Assembly (NCBI RefSeq): GCF_934643405.1
Contig: NZ_CAKUCL010000013.1
Span: 1-54,561 of the forward strand
From: an uncultured Actinoplanes sp.
GTDB taxonomy: Bacteria > Actinomycetota > Actinomycetes > Mycobacteriales > Micromonosporaceae
Direction: 5' to 3'
DNA length: 54,561 nt
Shown: piece by piece, positions 7,863-16,775 of the stretch
Position numbering within the stretch: position 1 is the stretch's first letter
Layout: every line of letters starts with the position of its first letter
Program-made: the position numbers and the translations under genes
The notes under the pieces: generated by a model
Databases searched by the model: none
Told to the model about the DNA's origin: nothing
What the model saw: only the letters and a program-made list of their open reading frames with translations

Positions 7863-9056
7863 TCAGTGGCTCGCCCATGGGGGTCGACGGAGGATCGGCC
7901 GGCGACACCGTTCCCACCGGACACACGTGGCTGTCTTCAACGAGGCCCAGCTGCGGTGCTGCTGGAACGGTCTTTCGAAGACGGCCGCGAAGCACCAGGC
8001 CGCCACGGCGGCGACCGGCACCGCGAGTACCAGGGTGGTCCAGAAGGCCGGCATGCCGGGTGGGACGTGGGGCGCCACAAGCCGGCGGCTGATCATCGAC
8101 ACGATGGGAAGGTGGATGAGGTAGAGGCTGAAGGATATTCGGCCGAGGCCTCGCAAGGGGCTGTTGTCCAGCAGCCGCATCAGCCCGGACGATCGCCGGC
8201 TGGCCACGGCGGCCAGCAGCAGGGCTATCGCGGGGCCGATCGCGAGGTCGACCCAGTAGTAGCGGTTCACCGTCCAGACGGAGCCTTTGACGCCGATCAG
8301 CAGAATCACGGGTGTGGCGGCGAGCGCGGCGAGCCAGTGCCACGGCCAACGGCGGATGCGGTCGCCGGCGGTGAGGATCCCGGCGGCGACCAAGCCGAGG
8401 GTGAACAGCGGCGCCAATTCGACGGTGAAACCCGTCGATCTGCCCGCTGCGGACATGCCGGGGTGCAGCAGGCCGGCCGCGACCACCGGGACGGTGATGA
8501 GGGCGAGCGTCGGCGCCGCTCCCGCCCGGCGCCGCATCAGCAGGAGCAGGGGGAACGCGAAGTACAGTCCTGCCTCCACCGCGATGGACCAGAAAGCGCC
8601 GTTGGGCACCGGAGCGACGACGACGTCCTGCATCAGCAGGCCATAGACCACGACCGAGCGGATGCTTGGCGGGTCGGAGAGCGGCAGGGGTGACACGGTC
8701 GCGGCGATCGCAAGGCTGAAGACCAGGGCCGCCCAGTACGGAGGCAGGATGCGCCACGCCCGGCGCCGGGCATACCGCAGCGCGCCGCGCAGGTGCCATC
8801 CGTCCCGGGCCGGTGCGATGGCCAGGGAGAACCCCGACAGCGTGATGAACACGACCACCGCGAGGCGGCCGTGCAGCAGCCAGTTGTGCCATCCCGGCCC
8901 GGTGTTGGCCGGATACCCGGGAAAGGTCAGCAGACGGCAATGACTCACCACCACGTACAGGGCGGCAAGGCCGCGGATCGGCTCCAGCCCCGCCACCCTG
9001 CGGCGCGAGCCGTGGCCGTCGGATGACAACAGCGCCGGCGCCACCGTTCCGGACAT
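7863..9056 (-). CDS. Acyltransferase family 3 membrane protein (OafA-like)
   Basis: A 397-residue protein with about ten hydrophobic segments. Family motifs are present: GLEPIRGLAALYVVVSH near residue 23 (the conserved R.LAA..V...H of Acyltransferase_3), GRLAVVVFITLSGF, RRAWRILPPYW, NGAFWSIAVEAGLYFAFPLL, and a late FSLYLIHLPI. Such proteins transfer acetyl or other acyl groups across the membrane onto sugars of surface glycans, antibiotics or lipids. The His in VVSHC is the likely catalytic residue. It stands alone between two sigma-factor units, so the acceptor cannot be inferred. The start has no strong ribosome site and could lie further in. Confidence 0.85.
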   Translation of the reverse strand: MSGTVAPALLSSDGHGSRRRVAGLEPIRGLAALYVVVSHCRLLTFPGYPANTGPGWHNWLLHGRLAVVVFITLSGFSLAIAPARDGWHLRGALRYARRRAWRILPPYWAALVFSLAIAATVSPLPLSDPPSIRSVVVYGLLMQDVVVAPVPNGAFWSIAVEAGLYFAFPLLLLMRRRAGAAPTLALITVPVVAAGLLHPGMSAAGRSTGFTVELAPLFTLGLVAAGILTAGDRIRRWPWHWLAALAATPVILLIGVKGSVWTVNRYYWVDLAIGPAIALLLAAVASRRSSGLMRLLDNSPLRGLGRISFSLYLIHLPIVSMISRRLVAPHVPPGMPAFWTTLVLAVPVAAVAAWCFAAVFERPFQQHRSWASLKTATCVRWERCRRPILRRPPWASH

Positions 9057-9083
9057 GCGCCGACGGCGTTCTGCGCGCTCAGC

Positions 9084-10343
9084 TCAGCGGATCCGGCCAA
9101 GAAGGAGCAGATGCTGCTTGCCGCCCCGCTGTCCCACGTCGATCACATCGCCGTCCGCGGAGGACCCGTCCTGCTGTCTACCGAGAGCGTTGGTGCTGCG
9201 GTCCCACAGGTAGACGCCGGACCTCAGGCGGAGCTGGACGAATCGGCCGTAGCTGTCGTAGAACACGTTGATTCGTGGCAGGCACGAGCTGCAGGTGTCC
9301 GTGCCGGCCGGATCCACCGCGCCGGTCAGCCGCAGCGGTCGGCTGCCGTCGATGCCATAGCTCACCAGGCTCCCTGCGGCCCGCCCGACGCAAACCCGCG
9401 GATCGCAGTCGATCAGGGTGACCCCGTCCAGTTGGCGCGGGACGCGGCGCTCACCGGTGGCCACGTTCCAGAACTCCGGAGCGTCCACCGGCGCCGCCGG
9501 CCCACCGCCCGGCTTCAATTCCGTCGTCCTCACCGAGCGTCGCACCGCCCACGGCCCGTACCGCAGGGCGTACCCCTCGCTGCCGGCCACCTTCTGCGGT
9601 TCGCCGCCATCCGGGACCCGATAGACCGCCCCGAGCCCCGCCGAGGGCTCGGTACTGGCGTAGAGAATCCCGCTGGCCTCGGCGACCGACACCGTCATGT
9701 CGCCCGGGCCGAACCTGGCCCGGCGCACGGCCCCGCCGCCGTCCCTGGGCGCGCTCCACACCTCGCTGTACCTGGCGCCGCCCTTCTCCCGCGCCGCCAC
9801 CACCCACACGATGTGATGCTCGGTCAGGTATGTGCCGGCGACGTCGTACGCCGTATAGCCGGCCGGAACCGTTCCCAGTTCCCGCGGGGCACCGGTCCGG
9901 GCGTCGAGCACCACCGGCAGGAAACGCTTCCGGTTGTCCCAGGGCTCCACGAGGTACGCGTCGCCGCCCAACGCCGCCTCGACCGAGTACCGCCGCCCGT
10001 CCGGCAACCGTAGAGGCAGCTCGACGAGCGCGTCCGGCCACAGGTCGCGGTACGGCTTGGCCACGGATACGTCGACGGTGGGCAACGAGCCGGTCGGCCG
10101 CGGCGCTGGATGGAGTGGCTGCGCCAGGTCCGGCTGCCGGGTGACGGGCGGGCCGAAGACGGCCACCCCGGCCGCAACCGCGAGCACCGCCGCGAACGCG
10201 CCGGCCACCCCGGCCGTCCTGACCCGGGCACGTCGGCGCCGGCGGGAGGCCAGCGCCGCCGAGAAACCCGGCCGAGCGTCCGGAGCGGCCAAGCCGGCAG
10301 CCCGGAACGTACGGGTCAGATCGTCCTCCAGGTTCCTGCGCAT
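9084..10343 (-). CDS. Single-pass membrane protein, putative partner of SigE-family sigma factor
   Basis: A 419-residue protein. The N-terminus (MRRNLEDDLTRTFRAAG) is the short helical segment usual in proteins encoded directly after SigE-family sigma genes. One membrane helix follows (AGVAGAFAAVLAVAAGVAVF, about residues 44-64). The exterior part of about 350 residues looks like beta-propeller repeats (YDVAGTYLTEHHIVWV, GILYASTEP, GLGAVYRV, RFVQLRLRSGVYLWDR). A CSSC-type pair is seen near the C-terminus. No zinc-finger motif is present, so an anti-sigma role is inferred only from position, 6 bp after the sigma gene. Confidence 0.65.
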   Translation of the reverse strand: MRRNLEDDLTRTFRAAGLAAPDARPGFSAALASRRRRRARVRTAGVAGAFAAVLAVAAGVAVFGPPVTRQPDLAQPLHPAPRPTGSLPTVDVSVAKPYRDLWPDALVELPLRLPDGRRYSVEAALGGDAYLVEPWDNRKRFLPVVLDARTGAPRELGTVPAGYTAYDVAGTYLTEHHIVWVVAAREKGGARYSEVWSAPRDGGGAVRRARFGPGDMTVSVAEASGILYASTEPSAGLGAVYRVPDGGEPQKVAGSEGYALRYGPWAVRRSVRTTELKPGGGPAAPVDAPEFWNVATGERRVPRQLDGVTLIDCDPRVCVGRAAGSLVSYGIDGSRPLRLTGAVDPAGTDTCSSCLPRINVFYDSYGRFVQLRLRSGVYLWDRSTNALGRQQDGSSADGDVIDVGQRGGKQHLLLLGRIR

Positions 10344-10349
10344 GCGCGG

Positions 10350-10850
10350 CTACCTCCCGTTGACCCGTAGCTCGACCTGCGACCCGGCGACGTCGCGCAG
10401 CTTGTCCAGGCCACGAGCGGCCTGACTACGCACCGTCCCCCGGGAAACTCCCAGCAACCGGGCGATCTCCTCGTCGCTGAGCTGCTCGTGGTAGCGCAGC
10501 ATGAGCACCGCCCGCTGCCGGGGCGGCAGCGCGGTCACCGCATGCCACAGACCAAGATCACCCTCGGCCTCGGCGATGCCGGCGTCGACGTAACTCTGCT
10601 CCGGCAGGACCCGCACCGGATGCTCCCGCCGGCGCCGCCGCCACCAACTGACGTGCAACCGCGCCATCGTGGTGCGGACGTAGGCCTCCGGATCGCCCTG
10701 CGCGCTGACCTTCGACCACCGCTCGCCCAACCGGACCAGCGCTTCCTGCGCCAGATCAGCGGCGTCATCGGGATTGCCCGACAGGACGTAGCCGTAGCGC
10801 AGCAGCGCGGGCGTACGGTCCCGGGCGAACGACCCGAAGTCCTCGACCAC
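10350..10850 (-). CDS. SigE-family ECF sigma factor
   Basis: A 166-residue protein with the SigE-family pattern: FGSFARDRTPALLRYGYVLSGNPDDAADLAQEAL (region 2.1-2.2), YVRTTMARLHVSWWRRRRRE (2.3-2.4), and region 4 with LPPRQRAVLMLRYHEQLSDEEIARLLGVSRGTVRSQAARGLDKLR. GTG at 10850 is preferred because GGAGG lies five bases upstream. In-frame GTGs at 10856 and 10874 are alternatives. It is divergent from the epimerase gene and followed 6 bp later by its putative membrane partner. Many such sigma genes are species-specific signalling units. Confidence 0.88.
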   Translation of the reverse strand: MVEDFGSFARDRTPALLRYGYVLSGNPDDAADLAQEALVRLGERWSKVSAQGDPEAYVRTTMARLHVSWWRRRRREHPVRVLPEQSYVDAGIAEAEGDLGLWHAVTALPPRQRAVLMLRYHEQLSDEEIARLLGVSRGTVRSQAARGLDKLRDVAGSQVELRVNGR

Positions 10851-10974
10851 TGCCACCTCCCGTCGTACCAACACGCTCGACGGGCACGAACTGTTGCACG
10901 AAGCGGATCTTCTGCCGCGACGGTTGCGAAGGCGAGAAGGCCGGACCGGCGACGCGGGCCGCCGGAGTGACCGG

Positions 10975-10996
10975 GGTCACATCCGGAGATGTCACG
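10975..10996 (+). promoter_or_regulatory. Candidate ECF41-type -35 elements (GGTCACA, TGTCACG)
   Basis: Two related heptamers, GGTCACA (10975-10981) and TGTCACG (10990-10996), lie 20-45 bp before the epimerase gene. ECF41 sigma factors are reported to use a TGTCACA-like -35 element with a CGTC -10 box. I see no CGTC at the right distance, so this is only a candidate for autoregulation of the epimerase-ECF41 operon. Confidence 0.25.
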
Positions 10997-11018
10997 GATC
11001 GGCGGGCTGCCTTGTTGC

Positions 11019-11939
11019 ATGGGCATGACGGAGATGAAGAACCAGACCGTGATCGTGGCCGGAGCCAGTGGTGTTTTCGGCCGGCACATCCGCGCAGCGC
11101 TGACCGGCGCCGGCCACACCGTGCTGGGGGTGGGCCGAGGCGAGGGCAATGAGATCCGCGCCGATCTGCTCGACCGGGGCGGACTGCTGCGGGCGTTCGA
11201 GGGGACCAAGGCCGACGTCGTGGTGCACGCCGCGACCGCGCTGCGCAAGCCGCCGATGACGCACAAGGGCATGTTCGGCACCGACGACCTGCGGGTCGCC
11301 GGGACCGCGAACCTGATCGAGGCGGCCAAGCTCGTGGGGGTACGTCGCTTCATCGGCGAGAACGTCGCCGTCGGGTACGGCTATCGCGACTTCGGCGACC
11401 GGGTTCTGACCGAGGCCGACGAATTCGCGGCGCCGGTGCGAGACCCGAACATCAACCGGCACCTGGCGGGCATGCGGGAGAAGGAGCGTTTGGCCCGGGA
11501 GTCCGGGCTGGAGGCGATCTCGCTGCGATTCGGCCTCTTCTACGGGCCGGGGGGCACCGACACGATGGTGCACATGCTGCGCAAGCGGCAGCTGCCGGCG
11601 TTCAACGACCACGGTCGCGTCTCGCCGTGGACCCACCTGGCCGACGCGGCCGCCGCCGTCGTCGCGGCGATCGAGCGCGGCCGGCCCGGTCAGGCGTACA
11701 ACATCGTCGACGACCACATGGGCTTCGGGGAGATGATCCGGGCGATCGCCGAGACCTTCGGCACGCCGAAGCCGTTCACTCTGCCCGCGTGGGCGATGGG
11801 GTTCGCGTCCTACATGCATCTGATGCTCGGCGTCTCCATGCGGGTCTCCAGCGACAAGGCCCGCCGTGAGCTCGGGTGGCAACCCGTGTACCCGACTGTG
11901 CTCGACGGGTTGCGCGCGCAGGCGCTCTCCCGCCTCTAG
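11019..11939 (+). CDS. NAD(P)-dependent epimerase/dehydratase-like protein, ECF41 partner
   Basis: A 306-residue extended-SDR protein. The Rossmann dinucleotide motif GASGVFG lies at residues 15-21, followed by DLLDRGGLLRAFEG and DVVVHAATAL. The usual YxxxK dyad is not clear: the segment AGMREKERLARESG aligns with the Lys but has Gly where Tyr is expected, so catalysis may be altered. Downstream are ISLRFGLFYGPG, WTHLADAAAAVVAAIERG and YNIVDD, normal for NAD-dependent sugar or ketone reductases. The start is one of three closely spaced ATGs (11019, 11025, 11034) without a good ribosome site. It lies 9 bp before an ECF41 sigma gene, a known partnership between ECF41 and oxidoreductases, epimerases or carboxymuconolactone decarboxylases. 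Confidence 0.8.
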   Translation: MGMTEMKNQTVIVAGASGVFGRHIRAALTGAGHTVLGVGRGEGNEIRADLLDRGGLLRAFEGTKADVVVHAATALRKPPMTHKGMFGTDDLRVAGTANLIEAAKLVGVRRFIGENVAVGYGYRDFGDRVLTEADEFAAPVRDPNINRHLAGMREKERLARESGLEAISLRFGLFYGPGGTDTMVHMLRKRQLPAFNDHGRVSPWTHLADAAAAVVAAIERGRPGQAYNIVDDHMGFGEMIRAIAETFGTPKPFTLPAWAMGFASYMHLMLGVSMRVSSDKARRELGWQPVYPTVLDGLRAQALSRL

Positions 11940-11948
11940 CCTGTAACC

Positions 11949-12809
11949 GTGATCGATACCCAGGTCTTCGCCCGGCATCGGCGGCTGCTCTTCGACGTCG
12001 CGTACCGGATGACGGGGAGCGTCGCCGATGCCGAGGACATCCTGCAGGAGGCCTGGCTGCGGTGCCGCGACGTCGACGGCGACGAGATCGCCAACCCCCG
12101 GGCGTACCTGGTCAAGACCGTCACGAACCTCTCGCTCAACCAGCTCACCTCGGCCCGCTCCCGCCGCGAGACGTATGTCGGGCCGTGGCTGCCCGAGCCG
12201 GTGCTCACCGCGCCCGACGCCGGTCAGGAGGCCGAGATGGCCGAGTCGATCTCGATGGCGATGCTCGTCGTCCTGGAGTCACTCACTCCCGTCGAGCGGG
12301 CGATCTTCCTGCTCCACGACGTTTTCGGCTACAACCACGCCGAGATCGCCACCATTCTCGACAGATCCGAGGTCGCGGTGCGCCAGACCGCGGCCCGGGC
12401 GCGGGCGCATGTCGCGGCCCGCCGGCCTCGCTTCGACGTCGACCAGGAGGTACGCCAGGAGGCGGTGGACCGGTTCCGCCAAGCCTGTGCCGGGGGCGAC
12501 CTGAACGCGATGATGGAGATCCTGGCGCCCGAGGTGATCTGCTGGTCGGACGGCGGCGGCAAGGTGACCGCGGCGCGCCGGCCGTTGGAAGGTGCCGGCA
12601 ACGTCGCCCGCTGGCTGCTCGCGGTCTTCGCCAAGCCCGAGACGCAGAGCACACACCTGATGATCACCGACATCAACGGCGGACCCGGCATTCTCGGCCT
12701 GGTCGACGGGCGACCGACCGGAGCGATCTGTTTCGACTTCGACGGCGAGCGGATCACCGGCATACGCATGCAGGGCAACCCGGACAAGCTTCGCGGCCTT
12801 ACCCGCTGA
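11949..12809 (+). CDS. ECF41-group sigma factor with SnoaL-like C-terminal domain
   Basis: A 286-residue sigma factor, longer than a minimal ECF because of a C-terminal NTF2/SnoaL-like extension. Region 2 is FARHRRLLFDVAYRMTGSVADAEDILQEAWLR. Region 4 is LTPVERAIFLLHDVFGYNHAEIATILDRSEVAVRQTAARAR. The three ECF41 hallmarks are visible: WLPEP in the linker, DGGGK in the extension and NPDKL near the end. In this group the extension acts as a built-in regulator in place of a separate anti-sigma factor. It is co-transcribed with the epimerase-like gene 9 bp upstream. The GTG start is at 11949. Confidence 0.92.
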   Translation: MIDTQVFARHRRLLFDVAYRMTGSVADAEDILQEAWLRCRDVDGDEIANPRAYLVKTVTNLSLNQLTSARSRRETYVGPWLPEPVLTAPDAGQEAEMAESISMAMLVVLESLTPVERAIFLLHDVFGYNHAEIATILDRSEVAVRQTAARARAHVAARRPRFDVDQEVRQEAVDRFRQACAGGDLNAMMEILAPEVICWSDGGGKVTAARRPLEGAGNVARWLLAVFAKPETQSTHLMITDINGGPGILGLVDGRPTGAICFDFDGERITGIRMQGNPDKLRGLTR

Positions 12810-12827
12810 CCCCTCCCCACTGGTCAG

Positions 12828-12852
12828 CCCACCCGCCGCTGTGGCGGGTGGG
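12828..12852 (+). terminator. Hairpin after the ECF41 operon
   Basis: Perfect 10-bp inverted repeat CCCACCCGCC (828-837 of the 12-kb block) and GGCGGGTGGG (843-852), loop GCTGT, starting 19 bp after the sigma stop codon. Confidence 0.75.
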
Positions 12853-13220
12853 GTGCAGCGTCGTGCGCGTTATGAGGCCGGTCACGGGGAACGTCTGCCA
12901 TTGAACCCGGGACACCACCAGTTCGTTTGCGACCGTGGCGGAGAAGAGAGGGTCCACGGGGTTTCCGCCGCGCATCCTGCCTGGTGCTCGGAGTCATCCG
13001 GGACGTCAGGCCGCCGGCACGAAGCACCACGAGTGCATGACCAAACTCGCGGGCCTGGCCGGTGGACAGGGCTGTCGCGGGTAGCGACGCCCTGACGCGC
13101 ACCCTCGACGAGCCGCGCCCGATGCTGCGCGAGTCTCGTACCGACGAGGTCCCTTGTCCCCGGCGAAGGGCCGACAGCGTCGCGGCCGGAATGACGGAGT
13201 CGCAAGGAAGGTGTCAGACT
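12853..13220 (+). other. About 370 bp without a convincing gene
   Basis: Open frames exist on both strands (for example 12841-13095 plus and 12824-13102 minus), but none has a ribosome site, a recognisable motif or a convincing protein composition. The stretch probably holds the promoter of the lipoprotein gene at 13221. I see no clear operator, repeat or RNA structure in it. Confidence 0.5.
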
Positions 13221-14381
13221 TTGAGGCGGGTTTTGCGGGCCATCGGAGCGGTGGTCACCATGGGTCTGATCGCGGGTGCCGCGGCGTGCTCGTCGAACGG
13301 TCCCGAGGTCGCGGCGGACGGCACTCCATGTGGCTACAAGCTCGCGTTCTTCGGCGCCCTCACCGGTTCGGCCGCCAGCCTGGGCCTGAACATCGAGCGG
13401 GGCTACGAGCTGGCCCTCGACCAGTACGCCGAGGCGAAGGGTCCCGACTGCATCCAGCTGGCCAAGTTCGACTCACAGGGTGACGCCTCGGTCGCCGCCG
13501 GTGTCGCCCGCAAAGTGGTGGACGACAAGAAGATCATCGGCGTGGTCGGCCCGCTGTTCACCGGCGAGTCGGAGACCGCCGACCCCATCTTCGAGAAGGC
13601 CGGTATTCCGACGATCACGCCCAGTGCGACCGGCGTGTCGCTGGCCGCCAAAGGATGGCGCACGTTCCACCGGGCGATCCCGAACGACGCCGCGCAAGGC
13701 CCGGCCGCGGCGAGCTACATCCAGAACACCTTGGGGGCGCAGAAGGTGTTCGTGGCCGACGACGGGTCGCCGTACGGCACGAACCTTGCCGGCCTGGTGA
13801 AGTCCAAGCTGGGTCCGCTGGTGGTCGGTACGGAACAGACCGACGGCGACGGCAGGCAGACCAACTTCTCCACGCTGGTAGCCAAGGTCACTTCCTCCGG
13901 CGCGACCGTGCTGTTCTACGGCGGTTACTACGCGAACGGCGGTCTCATCCGCAAGCAGCTGACCGAGGCGGGCTGGAAGGGGACGCTGGTCGGCGGCGAT
14001 GCCCTCAATGACCCGGGCCTGTCGGAGGCGGCCGGCAACGCGGCCGCCGCGGGCACCGTGGCCCTGTGCCCTTGTTCCCCGCTGGAGGCCGCCGACAGCA
14101 CGTTCGCCAACCAGTACAAGGCGGCATGGGGCCAGGAGGCCGGCACCTACTCGGACACCACCTACGACGCCACGGAGATCTTCCTCAAGGGCATCGCGGC
14201 GGGCAACACCACGCGGGGGAAGCTCAACACCTACCTGTCGACGATCGACTACAAGGGCGTCTCGTACACGTACAAGTTCGTCCCGACTGGTGAGCTGGTC
14301 CCGAATCTGGTCAAGATCTGGGCGTTCAAGTTCGACAACGCCGGCATCCCCCAAGCCGACCGAAAGATCGTTGTCCCCTGA
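13221..14381 (+). CDS. Branched-chain amino-acid-type ABC substrate-binding lipoprotein
   Basis: The preferred TTG start at 13221 has AAGGAAGG at good spacing and gives a 386-residue lipoprotein precursor: basic start (RRVLRA), hydrophobic core, and lipobox AGAAAC. An in-frame ATG at 13191 without a ribosome site is the alternative. The mature part is a Leu/Ile/Val-binding (Peripla_BP_6) fold: KLAFFGALTGSAASLGLNIERGYELAL, FDSQGDASVAAGVARKVV, IGVVGPLFTGESETADPIFEKAGIPTITPSAT and VFVADDGSPYGTNLA. No Liv-type permease or ATPase genes are adjacent, so it is an orphan receptor that may serve a distant transporter or a signalling role. A strong hairpin follows it. Confidence 0.88.
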   Translation: MRRVLRAIGAVVTMGLIAGAAACSSNGPEVAADGTPCGYKLAFFGALTGSAASLGLNIERGYELALDQYAEAKGPDCIQLAKFDSQGDASVAAGVARKVVDDKKIIGVVGPLFTGESETADPIFEKAGIPTITPSATGVSLAAKGWRTFHRAIPNDAAQGPAAASYIQNTLGAQKVFVADDGSPYGTNLAGLVKSKLGPLVVGTEQTDGDGRQTNFSTLVAKVTSSGATVLFYGGYYANGGLIRKQLTEAGWKGTLVGGDALNDPGLSEAAGNAAAAGTVALCPCSPLEAADSTFANQYKAAWGQEAGTYSDTTYDATEIFLKGIAAGNTTRGKLNTYLSTIDYKGVSYTYKFVPTGELVPNLVKIWAFKFDNAGIPQADRKIVVP

Positions 14382-14438
14382 AGCCTGCCTCCCGGCGACC
14401 TGAATGGACGCCTTACTGCCCGGCGCCATGCGCGGGAC

Positions 14439-14477
14439 AGCCCGCTCGAAGGCTGCCCGGTGGCCTTCGAGCGGGTT
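14439..14477 (+). terminator. Strong hairpin after the binding-protein gene
   Basis: Perfect 13-bp inverted repeat CCCGCTCGAAGGC (14441-14453) and GCCTTCGAGCGGG (14463-14475) with a 9-nt loop, extended by two weaker pairs and followed by TT. It lies between convergent genes and could serve both strands. Confidence 0.8.
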
Positions 14478-14560
14478 GCGGAGCGGGGGCCTGTCGGTGA
14501 CTCGATCGCGGAGACGCGGGATGGGAGCAGCGCCCGTCCAGGCCGCGGGCGCACGTCGCG

Positions 14561-15352
14561 CTACGGCTTGCGGGCGACGGCGCCGTACGCGTCCACCGGC
14601 TTCACCTCGGCGTCCGGACCCGGCCGCCATTGCGTGATGGGCACCAGCCCGGGCTCGACCAGTTCCAAACCCTCGAACAGGTGCCCGAGCTGCTCGACGC
14701 TTCGGTTGACATACGGGACCGCGCCCGTGTCCTTGTAGTCGTCGAGGGCCTCGCTCGCGGCCTCGTTCTCGGTGCCGTCATAGAGCACCAGATAGCTGCC
14801 GGAGGGAACGGCATCCATCACTCGGGCCACGATGGAACGTGCCTCGTCGAGGTCGGTGACATGGCCGAGGACCCCCATGAACATGACCGCGATCGGCTTG
14901 GCGAAGTTCAAGATGTTCTTCGCGTCGGCGACGATCTGGTCCGGGTTGTGCAGGTCGGCGTCGACGTAGTCGGTGACGCCCTCATCGGTGGTGTTGGTGA
15001 GCAGGGCCCGGGCGTGTGTCAGGACCAGCGGGTCGTTGTCGACGTACACGATGCGGGCATCGGGGGCGGCCTGCTGGGCGACCTCGTGGGTGTTCTGCAT
15101 GACCGGCAGTCCGGTGCCGATGTCGAGGAACTGCCGGATACCCGCGTCGGCAGCCAGGTGACGGACGGCTCGGACAAGGAAGTTCCGGCCTTCCCTGGCG
15201 ATGGTGACGATTTCGGGGAACGTCGCGGCATAGGCATCCCCGGCCTCGCGGTCCACGGCGAAGTTGTCCTTGCCTCCCAACCAGTAATTCCAGATTCGAG
15301 CCGAATGCGGGACCGTGCTGTCGATAACGGGGCTTGGCGTGGGCTCAGCCAT
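14561..15352 (-). CDS. Actinobacterial SAM-dependent methyltransferase (PF04672 family)
   Basis: A 263-residue protein. Signature segments of this actinomycete-specific family are present: PHSARIWNYWLGGKDNFAVDR near the start, RQFLDIGTGLPVMQNTHEVAQ (SAM-binding motif I, DIGTG), RIVYVDNDPLVLTHARALL, and PIAVMFMGVLGHV. ATG 15352 was chosen because the family starts just before the HSARIWNYWLGGKDN motif. The longer in-frame extension lacks similarity and runs into intergenic DNA. Members are abundant in actinomycetes and their methyl acceptors are largely unknown. The gene stands alone. Confidence 0.9.
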   Translation of the reverse strand: MAEPTPSPVIDSTVPHSARIWNYWLGGKDNFAVDREAGDAYAATFPEIVTIAREGRNFLVRAVRHLAADAGIRQFLDIGTGLPVMQNTHEVAQQAAPDARIVYVDNDPLVLTHARALLTNTTDEGVTDYVDADLHNPDQIVADAKNILNFAKPIAVMFMGVLGHVTDLDEARSIVARVMDAVPSGSYLVLYDGTENEAASEALDDYKDTGAVPYVNRSVEQLGHLFEGLELVEPGLVPITQWRPGPDAEVKPVDAYGAVARKP

Positions 15353-15623
15353 CAGGAGCAGCCTTTCCGGACGAAGCTGGGAACTTGCGGTGACTGGCTT
15401 ATGGGACGGGCATCGGTGAGCGTTGCGATCTTCATACGCGCTGGATCGCCGGCCGAGTCCTCGTCGGACAGGCAACACCCTAGACGCTATGGTCGCCAGC
15501 GGAAAAGGCCGGGACTCGCAAACCGACCCGGGCGCGTACGATCCGGATACCCTACGCATTCACCGGAGTCGGCGATGCGCACGGCCTTTGGCGTGACGCG
15601 ACGGTCCGGGTTGAGAAAAGACG

Positions 15624-16775
15624 TCAACCGCCGGGTGCTCGCGGTGCCGGCGTACCGGAGGCACTGACCACCCGGGGTCGCGCACGTATCGCCACGACGG
15701 CCAGGACGGCGCCCGCGGCGCAGAGGGTGGCGGTCCAGCCCAGCACGGCGGCGGCGGTGGTGCGGTCGGCCAGCGCGCCGGCCAGCCAGGGGCCGGCCAT
15801 CTGACCGACCGCGAAGATCACGGTGAACGCCGACAAGGCGCCGGTCAGGCGCTCGGGCGTGGTGGTCGCGCGGACCAGCGCGGTGACGGCCGCCGGGACG
15901 GCCATGAAGGTGAGCCCGTACATGACCGCCGACACGATCACGACCGTGACGGCCGATGTCAGCAGGGCCAGCGCTGCGGCGACGGCTGTCCCACCCAGCA
16001 GCGCGCCGAGAACCAGGCCGCCCGGCCACCGCCTGATCGGGCGCTCCCACAGCAGCGGGGCGGCGAGCACGGCCAGGCCGAGCATCACCCAGACGAACGT
16101 CGTCCGGGTGGCCGGGGCGTGCCGGGCAGCCAGGTAGGCCGACAGGAACGTGATGTAGGCGATGTACCCGGCGGCGAACAGCAGGTAGACGACGGCGACC
16201 GGCCGGAGCCGGCGTACCGGGGCCGCCGGCCGGCCGTCGCGGGCGGCTACCGGTCCGGCGGCGCTCCAGCTCACCGCCGCCGCGACGGCGGCGGCGGAGG
16301 CAAGAGCCACCCAGGCCAGGGGCCAGCGTTCGGCGTGGCGGTCGAGCAGAGCCGGGATGATCGCGGCACTCAGGACGATGCCGGCGCCGGTGCCGGCGAA
16401 GTAGACGGCGGTGGGGGCGAGGACCGCCCCGGCGATGAACACCAGCGCTCCGCCGAACCCGGTCAGCGCCCGCTCGGCCAGCAGCGCCGGGTAGTTGTGG
16501 CTCGCGGCGGTCGCCGCGAGGGTGGACGCGCACAGCACCATGCCCAACCGGAACGTCGCCACGACGCCGAGCCGGCGCGACAGGGCGGCGGCGGTCGCCG
16601 CGCCGGCCAGGTAACCCAGTCCGTTCGCCGTGGTCATCGCGCCGGCTCGGGCGAGATCCCAGCTCAGCCGCTCGGCCATCGCCGGCAGGATCAGCCCGTA
16701 CGCGAAACGCCCCAGCCCCAGCGCGGAGGCCGTGCCCAGCGCGAGGCGCAGCGAGCGCCATGCCGGCGTGGTCAT
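15624..16775 (-). CDS. MFS transporter (YbfB/YjiJ-like)
   Basis: A 383-residue, twelve-helix major facilitator. It opens with LALGTASALGLGRFAYGLILPAM, the pattern of the YbfB/YjiJ group, then NGLGYLAGAATAAALSRRLG. Helices are separated by a basic central loop (PVAARDGRPAAPVRRLRP). Its start overlaps the stop of the upstream alpha/beta hydrolase gene by 4 nt, so the two are co-translated. A divergent TetR gene with two operators probably controls both. Efflux of a compound handled by the hydrolase, or its uptake, are equally possible. Confidence 0.85.
   Translation of the reverse strand: MTTPAWRSLRLALGTASALGLGRFAYGLILPAMAERLSWDLARAGAMTTANGLGYLAGAATAAALSRRLGVVATFRLGMVLCASTLAATAASHNYPALLAERALTGFGGALVFIAGAVLAPTAVYFAGTGAGIVLSAAIIPALLDRHAERWPLAWVALASAAAVAAAVSWSAAGPVAARDGRPAAPVRRLRPVAVVYLLFAAGYIAYITFLSAYLAARHAPATRTTFVWVMLGLAVLAAPLLWERPIRRWPGGLVLGALLGGTAVAAALALLTSAVTVVIVSAVMYGLTFMAVPAAVTALVRATTTPERLTGALSAFTVIFAVGQMAGPWLAGALADRTTAAAVLGWTATLCAAGAVLAVVAIRARPRVVSASGTPAPRAPGG

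Noticed and set aside
10975..11018. Complete ECF41 promoter
   Set aside because: Only -35-like elements are present; I could not find a CGTC -10 box at proper spacing, so it is listed only as a weak candidate.
12841..13102. Short open frames on both strands between the ECF41 and lipoprotein genes
   Set aside because: No ribosome site or recognisable domain, and they overlap each other.
13062..13220. Upstream extension of the binding-lipoprotein frame
   Set aside because: It would bury the signal peptide; TTG 13221 has the better ribosome site and gives a standard lipoprotein signal.
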